A program made the position numbers and the translations under genes. 64,000 nucleotides of DNA from contig NMRA01000191.1 in the NCBI GenBank assembly GCA_002633005.1, positions 178,466 to 242,465 on the forward strand, given 5' to 3'. Within the stretch, counting starts at the first letter, position 1. Every line of letters starts with the position of its first letter. The notes under the pieces were generated by a model. The model did not search any database and was not told where the DNA came from. It saw only the letters and a list, made by a program, of their open reading frames with translations. Positions 28,361 to 40,900 of the stretch are shown in pieces. The stretch comes from Phoronis australis. Lineage: Eukaryota > Phoronida > Phoronidae.

Positions 28361-31300
28361 TTTATTTTTAACTATGCACACAACTGATTAGTATGCAAAG
28401 TGTAATGAAATATGCACGGAAATTTTATTGTATTATTTTTATATTTGACTGAACAACATAAAACTTATTAGTTCGTCTTGCACAATTAATTAACAATAAA
28501 CATTCACCATAACAACTTGTACCGAATATATACATAAAAGGGATTATATCACATTTCACAATAGGACAGCATTTGATTCAATCATGTCAACCAATGACAT
28601 CTTTGAAAACTGTGAAGTACCAGTAGTATGTTTGAAACCAGAAATGACTCTTTCATACATTATAATCCGACCAAAACGGCTACAGGCAGTGATATCTTTT
28701 CTAGAATATTCATGCCAAATGTTGGAAGACTACCAATACATTTAGTTAACGGACAAAAAGTCAACTAACACCCTAATGTAAACAATATCAAGTTAGGTGC
28801 CACATCCTAAACTTAAAGTCAATAACAAAAATTACTGCAAAATAATTTATAATGAACCTTTGAAGAATGATATAATCCTATAAATTTTCTTAAGCCCAGA
28901 CAACGAATTCGATTTTTTGTATACTATTTTGTACAATAACAACGTGAGTGTGTCAGTAGTGGTTCAAAAGTGGTATATGACTGCTGAAGTCAGTCGAAAA
29001 TTGGAGCAAAATAGGTATGCTCTATTTCAGTCCATTAGTCGTATATTAAGACTTTCTTAACTTGAGTCAGAAAGCATGTCTACTAACTTCATTTGGATGT
29101 GTTTGGCAATCGACTGCAAAGTCATAAACAGCAAATTGGAGTGTGCGGACAGGACTTTGCACAGCAAATACAGCAGTTGATGTCTTTGTCCATTCATAGA
29201 TCACTTAGCAAAAACATAAATTTTGAGGCTCTGTTCTATCACATGTCCGCCATTTCTACTATTTCTAACACCTCATCAACTTCCATACCAAAGCATGTAC
29301 ACAACAGTTCACCACAATTCAAGCACAAAACACTTCAACACAGTTTGGCAGTAAGTTGAGAGTTTTTGGCTCGCACAATATACATAGCTCTTGTTCCTCA
29401 ATCAATTAAAAGTGATATCAACTACTTAGGCAATATTTAAGTCTGGCATTTATAGTTGTTTAATATCAAAAGTATGACTGAAGTTAATAAATCTTACATT
29501 CAACAAACATTGATAACCTAACTCTGAATTGTATCAAGGCCAAAGACAGTAACTTACCTAAAATTACTTATCAACCCAAAAGCTGACGAAAATTGGGAAC
29601 ACATTATCCTTATTAAACTTGCATTAAATTGGAATCTTACTTATCTTTGATCTCATAATATAATACTCCCGGCAACACACAAATCAAACTTCATCCTCAA
29701 ATTCATAGTTCGATAGTCTATGGCTAATGCTTTCACATCAATGTTGAATTTTTGAGTTGATTCAAAATCACATGCAGGGTTATTGAGTTACATTTCACAG
29801 AAAGCCAAAACTACAGTAAAACGTCCAACAGAAGCATTCTCCAGGCCCAAGTTTTACTTGAAACCTGGCATTTATCCATTACGCAGAAACCACAGGGTAA
29901 AAAAGCACCTTTGTCAATGGTCTGCACCAAGATCATGAGCGTCTCCAACTAGGCTACTATAGGAGATCGGGAATTTATTAATTCCTGCACAACTGATGCC
30001 TGGGCTATTAGAAGACACAGGTGACTACTGGAGATGTGGAATCTAACACAGCTCTAAAGTAAGCTTAAGCCCAGAAACTATACAGATTGTGGCGATCTAA
30101 AGGAGACATTTTCAGTCCATTTAAAACAGTTGCGTACAATTCACGTTAGTTGAAAAAAAGTAAGCCACAAAACAAGTTTTATGCTTAGTTACAAAAGATA
30201 CTATTTACAATTTCAGGTATATACCAATTTATGCTACAATTGATTTCATGTCCAACTACTGACCAGGAGTGTAATTTAATATTTGACATCGGTTTACCAA
30301 CTGAAACAAATTCGTGCCGAATTCCCCCATCACGAGAGAAGTTGCTCCAAGTAATCAGTAATCTGGTCAGGTACGCAGGAAAACAGTGCACTTTGTCAAA
30401 TTTCATAAATCTTTGCCTACCTTCTGTGTCTGTTCTTTTGTTCAATAAATCTAATTTTGCGCAAGACAACCCTCTGGATTTTATAGCTGTCAGCCTCACT
30501 ATTCATGAACATCTTTAATCACCCAAATAAGCGCTAAATGTTATGAAATTTATAGCACAGTAGCCCACGAAAAATGCTTATTTGCTTCACCAAACCGTTA
30601 GCCGTGTACAACTGAAGCCTAACATACAAACATTTGTGAACATACTGTTATAAATGATAAAACATTTTGGGATGCAGACTTTCCTTGCAGTACTAAATAT
30701 AACAAACCAGGCCCCAGGATCAGTCCCCAAGGGTAGCTCTCGTTGTCGAAAAACATCCTAAACTTCGAAATTTTCTGGTCATACAAGCAAAAACTGCTCA
30801 CGTATTAACACTGTACCATTAAAAATATTAACTTACAAAATAAAGATCCAGAACAGAAAATAAACAGAGAGCACTTGAAAGCCTGGGAACTCCTTGTGGC
30901 AGGTTTTGCAGGACAAGCTGTACAGATTAGACACTAAAGATGAATCAGTAACACGTTACAAACTAACACAAAATTTTGTCCACAAAAATAGTACATAACT
31001 AACATACTGTCATACAAACAGACAAAGACCGTTGACCTAAAAAACTGAACAGAGAACTGTAAATCTCATCAAAGCAATAAGGTAAATTACCACAAAAAGC
31101 ACTTGAATAATTGACTGAAATCCCACATTATTGAGGAATCTGGCTACAATTTAAATGGATTAACAAAATTAACACTGACTAAAACAATGTCTAGTCCCAT
31201 ACAATGGAACAATACTACAAGCTCACCAGAACCCACAAAACTATGAGTAAGGAATGCTAGTAAACAAATTATAAGGACATTATGTAACAGTTCTGACAAG

Positions 31301-31736
31301 CAAAAGCTGACATCAAAATCATATCACAGGCTTAGGCTGAATGTGATTGGTAAGTATATACAGAGCTACATCGCCTTCATAAATCATCGAAATGATACAA
31401 CAGTGTCCCTCACACGTCACCATCACGTATACAAACGTATTTATACATCATGCACTTTCAACAATAGTTTCAGGTTTCACAAATTTGCACTGGTGAATTT
31501 CCTTAATAAGAAACAGACAAGACTTTTATGTGACTGACCGGTGATGCTTAATGCACGAACAAACAGAATACTCTTTGATGAGGTATCTTGAACACAAATT
31601 CATAGCACTTGTCATCTTTTGGTAAGAATCCTTACTGCTGACATGTCTTTAAGTATGTCTAGTTATCAACAATCCAAAATTTCAGGCTTAGGTCTGTGAA
31701 TTAATAAACTCTGCAGGAGACTAGTTAAACACCTAT
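28361..31736 (-). other. Probable KIF13 3' UTR and flank
   Basis: There are 3.4 kb after the KIF13 stop without any supported gene. Minus-strand AATAAA signals occur at 28361-28366, 28424-28429 and 29974-29979, so the UTR may be 1.8 to 3.4 kb. No repeats are seen. Confidence 0.45.
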
Positions 31737-31981
31737 CTACTTTGCCTTGTGTTTGCTAGCAGCAGTGGCCCTCATGAAGGAGCTACTAGACTGTGAAGGT
31801 ACAGACACCTTTCTCTCGCTGCTTCCCGTGTGATTGGTGGCTGATTTTGAATTTGGCGTTGAACTCTTCCTGATGGGGACACGCCTCTTATCCATAATGA
31901 GTTTATCGTGACGAACAAACACTCCATGCCTCTTGCGACATTTGAAATAGCGTACGCCCTTGACCGAGCCATCATTTTTAC
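31737..31981 (-). CDS. KIF13B: KIF13 last exon (CAP-Gly second part, stop)
   Basis: Residues 1395-1475, GKNDGSVKGVRYFKCRKRHG to RATAASKHKAK and stop TAG (31739-31737). It holds the GKNDG loop that in CAP-Gly domains contacts the C-terminal EEY/F of tubulin and CLIP partners. Acceptor tattaaag. Confidence 0.96.
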
Positions 31982-34900
31982 CTTTAATACAAATAAAGTA
32001 GTAAAATTATAATTACACTTTACAATTTAACCTGCAGAGGTCATGCCCAAGATTGAGTTCCAATAAAAGAGCGACGCGGAGCATTAATATGTGCCCGCCG
32101 TGTGCAGCGATGACTGTTTTAAACATAACCACTAAATGAAGTAATACTGGTAAAATAATTTATAGGGAGTGCACAGCAAGTCAGCAATGCTCTCCTCAAT
32201 AGGAACACACCTGCCAAGTTAGTAAAACATTAAAACTGGCAGTGGGTGCACAGTGGTAGTAAGACATGTCCAAACTATGTCATCTGTTGTCGCGTGCATA
32301 GATGATACACTTGCCAAATTTCACAAAGATACTGCAGAAAGAAACAGCTGCGGATGCGAAAAAAAAGCACACTGCCATTAGGGGGCGCCACAGCAGTCAA
32401 ACTGTACAAAAATTCTCAACCATGGTCTTCCCATTAGGAGCACATTAACCACTTTTCATAATGACTCTTAGAGTGGTTTGGTCGATAGAGAGACGGACGC
32501 GAAAACATAATAGGAGGCCTATACCAAGGCAAATCCATCTGAAAATAAAAAGGAGTCATCGCCTCATTACTAGAAACTTATTTGCCAAATTTCATGAAAA
32601 TCCATCACGGAACTTCAAAGATACAGAGGAAAAGAGAAAAAATAAAACTGCCATTTGGGGCACAGCGGTAGACGGACTCATCCAAACGCTGTCGTTAGTA
32701 ACCTTCGTACAAATGCACAAGCCCAATTTAACAAAGATCCTGCAGAGGGTTTAGAAGACACAAGGAGTGCTGCACAGATAACACAAAGATCCTGCAGAGG
32801 GTTTAGAAGACACAAGGAGTGCTGCACAGATAACACAAAGATCCTGCAGAGGGTTTAGAAGACACAAGGAGTGCTGCACAGATAACACAACTGCCATTAT
32901 GTATCACAGTAGGCACCAATCAAAAATTGTCGTCGGCCAATTTTCAAACTCATCCTAAGAATGATTAGATCTACAGAGGCGGATGCCAAAACAGACTAAA
33001 TAGCAATAAAAACGACCACTAGGAAGCGTGCACTACATCAAATACATCTAAAAAAAAATGTCATTGCCGCTTTAATATAGATCAATTTGCCAATTTCATA
33101 AAAATCCGTCCAGGAACTAAAAAGGTACAGAGGAAAATGGAAAAAATAAAACTTCATAGAGGTAGTCGGATCTGTCCGAAAATTGTAGTTACCTGTTGTT
33201 ACCTTCATATAATTACACTTGTCAAATTTAACGAAGATACTGCAGAGAATTTAGGAGCCATGGATGCAAAAAAATCAAAACTGCCACCAAGAGGAGTCAC
33301 TGTAGTTGGAAAATCATTGTCAGCCGTCCTCTTTCTGGTAGGAACATATACGTCAATTTTCATAATCACCCTTATACCAGTTTGCCATATAGAGGGGCAG
33401 ACAGCAAAAAAAAACCCCGGCCACTAGGTGGTGCAAAATAAGCTTAATCCATTCGAAAATGTAAAGGATGCATCATCTTCCTCATAGAAACATGTTTGCC
33501 AAATTTCATTAAAATCGGTTAAGGAACTCCAAAGATATTGAGGCAAAAGTAAAAACGTCAAATGGCCACTACAGGCATACCGCTCGTCGGATCTGCCCAA
33601 AATTTGCTCATGCCATCCCATTCATGACAGGAACATATCTGCAAAATTCCATGAGCATATATTAACGGATTTTTTTGAAGATACAGCACCGGACAATGAA
33701 CGGATGGACAGACAGACATTGATGACGGCATAATGTGCCTACATCATGTAAATATACAGGTGCATAAAAATGTGCATATATTCATAATGATCAAACCTCA
33801 GTACTTCGGTCATCATAGATCATCAACAGCAGATCAATCTACACACAGTAGGAGTCAACACTAAGCAACCAACATGGTCACAAGCCTATGTGACTTGTAC
33901 AAAGATAAAATTCCATGGAGACCTGTGTCTTGAGAATTAGTTGAAGGAGATTCTAATTAAATTATAAGGTTCTCGAGGATTTTGATTAAGTTATTAATTT
34001 AATTATACTTTTCACAAGGATTTCTGTCTGTGTACATCTCGTCCCACATAGTGAATGCAGGTGTTATCCAATATATCTTGTGTATTCAATGAAACATTTT
34101 GAAACTGAATATAGATTGAAGTTAATTGCAAGAACTCACCAGCATAACACGACATGAATGCATGGGGGTACATATAATGCTTTGTTCAATATTGATGAGG
34201 ACTCAATACTGCGACTTCATTTACTGAGATTTTGGAAAGATCTGGGGGGGGGGGTCCAGTATTTGACATTTCATTTACAATTAACTTAATTACAATGACC
34301 ACATAATAAAACAGAAAAGAATGTGGTCAAAGGCCTACATGTAGCATGTGCAAACTGCAGGCACATAGTCGGCAAAAACCTGTCTGGACTACACATAGCC
34401 TGCATAACACCCCTATGGACTACACATAGTCTGCATATGAACTGTATGGACTACACATAGTCTGCATATAATCTGTATGGACTACACATAGACTGCCTAT
34501 AATCTGTATGGACTACACATAGACTGCCTATAACCTTTATGGACTACACGTAGTCTGCATATAACCTGTATGGACTACACATAATATACCTAATCAGAAG
34601 TAAAAGAAATATTGTGACTTCGCTCATAGAGATTTTGGGAGGATATCTAATTCCAATAAGCAGCGATCCCATATCCTTAAAATCATTCGATATCAAGATG
34701 TTGAATTATCATTTCCAATACATTTCACATTTTGTCATACAAAAGAGCTGGCTTTTCCATATTTCAATCCAATTTGACCTTTGACCTCTCTGTTGACCTT
34801 TAGTTTGACCCTGCATCCATAAAATAACACCAGAAATGGACCCTACCCCTCACAAAACATTAGAAATGATACATTGCGCGATCCCATAAGCCATCATGTT

Positions 34901-37900
34901 CAGAAGATGGAAAGTGCATGAAATTCAAGATGGCGACATCAATTGTAAAAAAGTGCAACCAAGTTAATTTTGTTCACCAAACCATATATAATCAATTTCC
35001 AAAAACAATTTACAGTAAACAACAATACAGGATCACCTTTTTGGCTACTAGAGACCATTTGCAGTTATCCCTATTTTCACGAGCACAAAACACATGAAAG
35101 AAGGACTTTGAGACTTGCTGTGGACATTTGCTTTTGACCTCATGAATATGGCGAAACAAAATTATGCTATTTATCATAGCACGTCTATATATAACTAACA
35201 TTTGAGACAAAACAAAATGAACGAGGAATCATTTACAAATAATAATCTTCATAGCTACACCAGATCTCAAATGAACAACCAGCACTGGAGTAAAACGCTA
35301 ACACGTATAGTTTACATGAATATAGTACTGATTTATAAGGAGCGGGAGTGGATATTTTGTGCACTTGTGAAATAGGGACTTATTTTTATTAGGAAAAAAT
35401 ACAACGTACAATAATAAGAGTTAAACCCTGAAAGCGCTAGAAAGCATGAGATCTTGACACAATTGTGACCATTACCCTACCAACTTTACTCAGCCATGCA
35501 GTTTCCACTACACTTTTAGCAACCTACCTTCCGCTTGATCTAGCTCTACCCCAACCCACTGGCCAGCAGCAAAGTCTGTCATCCCCACAAAGTGGACTAT
35601 CCCAGTCTTCAGCTGCCCACCACTGGACGAGCTCACACTAACAGCAACCCCTGGCTTGATCCATGACGGAACGGGGGTGTGATGGAGACGATTCAGGTCT
35701 GCTCGACTACCGAACGAACAAACACTCATGGCCTCATCAGAATCTATAAATTATACAAATGATAATAATTAAAATGTAGAGCCTTGACAAAGGATTGCAT
35801 AACACAAGACACAAATTATTTTAACAGACAATTTCATCAACTCTTGGATGAAAAAGTAAATTTTTGTTGCAAAATATCTTCAATCTAGGAACTAATCCAA
35901 ATTACATAGCTCAACACTGTCTCCTTTGATACATCCCTCAAACGCTTCAACACTGCCCCCTATCAGTGACAAATTTAATTAGTTTTCAGCTTGTCCATGT
36001 ACTTCTGACAATCAACCAGATATTGTTTTAGCATACATCTCAAGTGACACCAATACTGACATACACACAGAGATGTTCAAAAGTTTCACAATGATCCAAC
36101 ATTTTCTGGTCAAACATCACATAGAACACTGACCACCAACACCGGACCTGTAAACGAATGCTCACCAGACAGACGATCGTCTCCATTGTCCTCGGCATTG
36201 TCATGGAAACTTTCCACTTCCTGTTCTAGCTCCATACTGTAGCGTTTCACCTGATCCCTAAGTGCAGACTCCAATATTTGTGATGGCTTGCTGACTGGCC
36301 GGCCGTCCGAGGTGGCGGAACCCACGGAGTCTAAACTGCCTTGAGACATTCTACGTGGACCTAAAATGCAGAGCAGAATAAATTAACCATTGATATGGAA
36401 CATGCATACAAAGGAATTTAATATCATATCCTAGCCCCATATGGCCACACACTGATATCATTAGAACAGCATGAATTGATACACGATTACACTAATATCA
36501 AGAGCCAAGCCTTGAATTTCATATACCTTTAAACTATTCAAGAACATGAGACCAAGTACAGTAAATGTCACAGGAGACTTTTTCAACAAGCTCAAGTGAC
36601 AGTGCAACCCACCTAGTCTTTCTAGTTCTTCCATGGCTTCTTCACTGAAGATGTCAAACTCACTCTGGTCCTGGAAAGGTTTGGGCTCCTCGGCCGGTAC
36701 TGATGTGTCCAGGTTACCCTGTTCATCGTAAACCTTGATGACTTCTCTCTGGAACAGCTGGTTATCGTCAAACTCCTCTTCCTCCTCATCGTCACCATGA
36801 CGCGTCATCCCTCCGTCGACGCTGTCCAACTGCGACGGGTCCATTTGACTCACCAGAGTGTTTGTACTAGAGGATAAGTGAAGTGTATCATTGGCTGAAC
36901 TACAGGATTGCTTTTCCACTGTTGACTCCGAGGACTCATGAATGTGCTTTACTTGACCCATACCACCATCGATGTTGTCATCAATGTTCATACTGCGAAC
37001 GCTGGTTGAATCCTCCGAGGACAACGTCTGTGAGGAGACTGCTTGCGAGTCGTAGCCACTGGACGTCATGCTAGAGGCTGTGTTTTTGGAGGGAACGTCG
37101 CCCAAGCTGTCCGTCGTGGATGAGTGCGGAATGTCGTGCTTATCGGTAATTGCTGAGCTCTCGGAAGACGAGCTCTGGTAAGTTTCAAACTCCTGGAACT
37201 CGTCTGGGTCACCCTGTTGGCATTTTGGTGGAGAGGCTGGTAATGGAACCGCCAGGTCATCTTCGCCCTTTAATAAAATTGACAAGCACGTAAAGAAATT
37301 GGATTTCAACAAAATATTCAACACTTTTAAAAACACAAAAATAAACAACATTATTGGCACATCCGTGCAAACACAAGATAGTCATATTTTCTTTGCTAAA
37401 ACTCAACTGAATAAATGCACTGTTTTAACAGGTGCAGGAAATTACAAGTCACTTTAAACTCAAGGTGAATATCAGGTAATACAGCAGTTCAACCCACCTC
37501 CGAGTCATGATCCAACAGGGGTTTGGTCACTTGTTTCTGCTCTTCCTTCAGGGGCTTCAAGCTGACTGTTGACTTAGGGGTGTCCTTGGACAGGAACCGA
37601 GATGGCACTGTGGAGAAGGAACGTTGACATATTCGAAGGTAACATTAACGCGGGCACAGAGGGCTTGCCAAAGCAACATTCATACAGTCAGCAGCAAGGG
37701 TTAAAAGGTATGAAAGCATGAAAGGACCCATGTGGCGAGTTGCAGAACTATAAAACGGTTCTTCTCTTGAACTGGAAAGCGTGACATGTGTCCATTCATT
37801 CACTATCATTGCTCAGTGCACTCTAACTTAATCATGCATAGAATGCACTAACTGTGGTCAACATTTACACACACACATGCATGACTTTGAGTATCATGTA

Positions 37901-40900
37901 ATACCTCATACACAATAATCATTCAAAATCAAGAAACTTGAATACTGTTTACATTTAAGGTATCATCACTTCAACTCAGCTCATGGCTCATTACTAATAC
38001 AAAGCAAGATGACAAAACCATGGAGACATTTGACATGGGCAATGAAAAGTGTGGGTTGCTCAAATAAGTGACGAGTACAAAATGTGCACCAATGGCAACA
38101 CTTAAACTTAAAGCCACAGACAGCTATTAATTGAAATCTCCAACTTTAAAGCAGTATAAATCAGGTTTGCAAAAGCAAATTTGGCGGAGGCAGAAAATGG
38201 GCTCAACTTGGTTCATAGGAATATAGCGTAAAGATCGAAAAAAAAAATTTTCTAAAGAAAGAAAACCTAACGTGTATTCCTAACCATTATCCCAGACGAC
38301 AATGCTTGCGTCCTTAAAATGTGATACAGAGGAGTGTGGGTGCAACAGATGTCAGGATGGATGCAACAGCACCCTAAACTGAAATGAGCACGGACATTTC
38401 AAAGTGAACGGAAACGGACATAATGACATTGCATTAAGTGAGTTGTAATGCAAAGAATACAAAAATGGAGAAAACTGGGACCAGAGCTCAAGACAATGAT
38501 GGAGTGAAAATGACCAGGCCAGAAGAACTGAAACGCAACCTACAGGGAAAACCATTGGGACGAAACACATATTGAACATAGACTGACCACAACAATGAAC
38601 AAGGTAACAGTGACAACAGTCCTTCAGAACGAAACCTTGGGAAAATGACAAATATTCGGACCACCGTGAACACAATGAAAAGCAGGTTTGCAACTACAGG
38701 GATAAAAAACGACAATCTAAAACAGTTCTTATGTAGTAATTGCTATCTCCTGAATTCCTTCACGACATTTTCAGAAAATTCATTGATGTTCCAAAACAGC
38801 TCATGCGAGAGTTCTTATAACTGTAAATGTAACAAACATTTATAATTCAAGAAGACGATCACATGCACTTCAATAAGTCACTATGGTAGAAATTAGAATG
38901 CTTTCAGCAAAGAGAGCAAAACGGCTGATCATGCGGCCACTTTATGACATCAGGACATGACAGGCAAAGTACAGGCTATTTAATAAAACTGAAGTTTGTA
39001 ACACACGACAAATGCATTGTTATCGCATAGAACAGAAATAAGACAAGTCTAAGAAAACTAACTTTGTGATTAGCATATATTTTGAAAACTTCTGGTTAGT
39101 ACTTAATAACGCCATTAAGCAACATATTATCGCCATTACAAAAGAACATAAAACAAATTCTGGGAAATGCGGCAGCTTTTAAACAAAACTTCAGCAAGGA
39201 TAATAAAGGAAAAGAAAAAATCGAAACTGCTCAACCACCGGCATACTTGACCAAGAAAAAAAACGCCTGGACTTGGCGCATGCCTGAACACAGACAGCAT
39301 GCTCACCGGGTGGCATTAATGAGTATACCCTACCAGTAAAGAGGAGTGAGAGAACGGGAAACGTACGCTTTGATGGGTCGATATCGCCCGGAGCCGACTC
39401 GCTCCGTCTAAGGGGCGAGGGGAACTTGAGCTTCAGGTTGAGAAAGCTAGGGCGAGCTGAAATGAATGGTCGATTGAAAGGTTAACGAGGCTACACTGTG
39501 CAGACGCTGTGCACGTTCAAATGGGAAATGGATGATTAGTAGAGATCCTTTTGTGTATTGCGAACGCTGTGTTTTAACATAATGCTTCGACATCTGCATA
39601 AATTATCATCACAACCTCACCATTAGTAACTTTATCTGTACACCTGCTGGTAACTTGTGAACATGTCAAAACATTGCATCTGCCCTAGTTGCCAGTTTCA
39701 TAAACCTCAACAGTTATTGTCCATTGATACCAAACAGTAACTCCCTGATTTACTTAAGACGTGCCTGTTCACAATAGGTGCGCGTTTGAATGTGCAACGA
39801 AGTTCCCACACACAGCAATGCTAAAGAAGGAAATGGAAAGAAACCTTGCCCAACATTCTGGATCAAATACCATTATTCTACAGTCTCCACAGTTGTCATG
39901 GTAACGGAGGAAAGAAAAGGTGAGAGCATCTGATTTACTCAGAAGGTGAGTTGTCTGAACTGTATGAAAATCATTTCTAGGCAAAAGCTAAGAAAATCAC
40001 CAAGAAATTAGAAGCGTGGAAACTGACATATAACCCAATCGCCGAAAGCATGACCCACAAGATACCGAGTCAGTTATACCTCGTCTACAGGAAATTAGCA
40101 AGTCAAAATACCAAGCGTCAATGAATAATTAAATAAAAAGAGGAACGCAAAGCATTGAAATGCACCCATAACTGCATCACAAACGGTATGCTCAGGAAGT
40201 TTATTAGTATCGTAAAAACGGCCACTAGATGGTGCTGAATACGTAGTTTGTCTGAAAATGGGAAAGTGTCCTCATCTCCAACACACAGCCAAGTAGAAAA
40301 CAACATCCACTAGGTGGCAAAGCAGTAGTTGGATCACTCCATCTGTTGTCAATATCATCAGAACACACTTGGCAATATTCACAAAGATCCTGCAAGGGGT
40401 TTAAGAGATACAGCTGCAGATACAAAAAAATGCCACTAAGGGGTCGACAAAAGTCGAAGTTGTTTGAAAATCAACATAATTTGTGCTCTTGTCACTATAA
40501 ACACATCCACCAATCTTCACAATGAACCTCTGAGCGGATAAAGAGGCAAAACAACGAAAACTTTAAAACAATAATCATGGTTGGTAGGTGGCGCAGAATG
40601 CGCAGAATCTGTCAATTAGTGTAAAGGCACAGTCATATAAATTAAACAGATCTAAGTGGTCAAGCAACTCTACAGAGGCAAATGTGAAAAGACTAAAATT
40701 GCCACTAGGAAGTAGTCAGATCCATCTAAGAGTTGTGGCCAGACGTCACATTCATAGCAAAACACTTGCCAAATTTTACAAATGTCACTGCAGTTAAAAG
40801 AGTTAAAAGAGATACAGCAGTGGATGTAACATTGCCACTAGGGGGCACCACAGTAATCGGCCCTGTCTGAATCAATGCCGCCTGTGATCTTCTTATCAGA

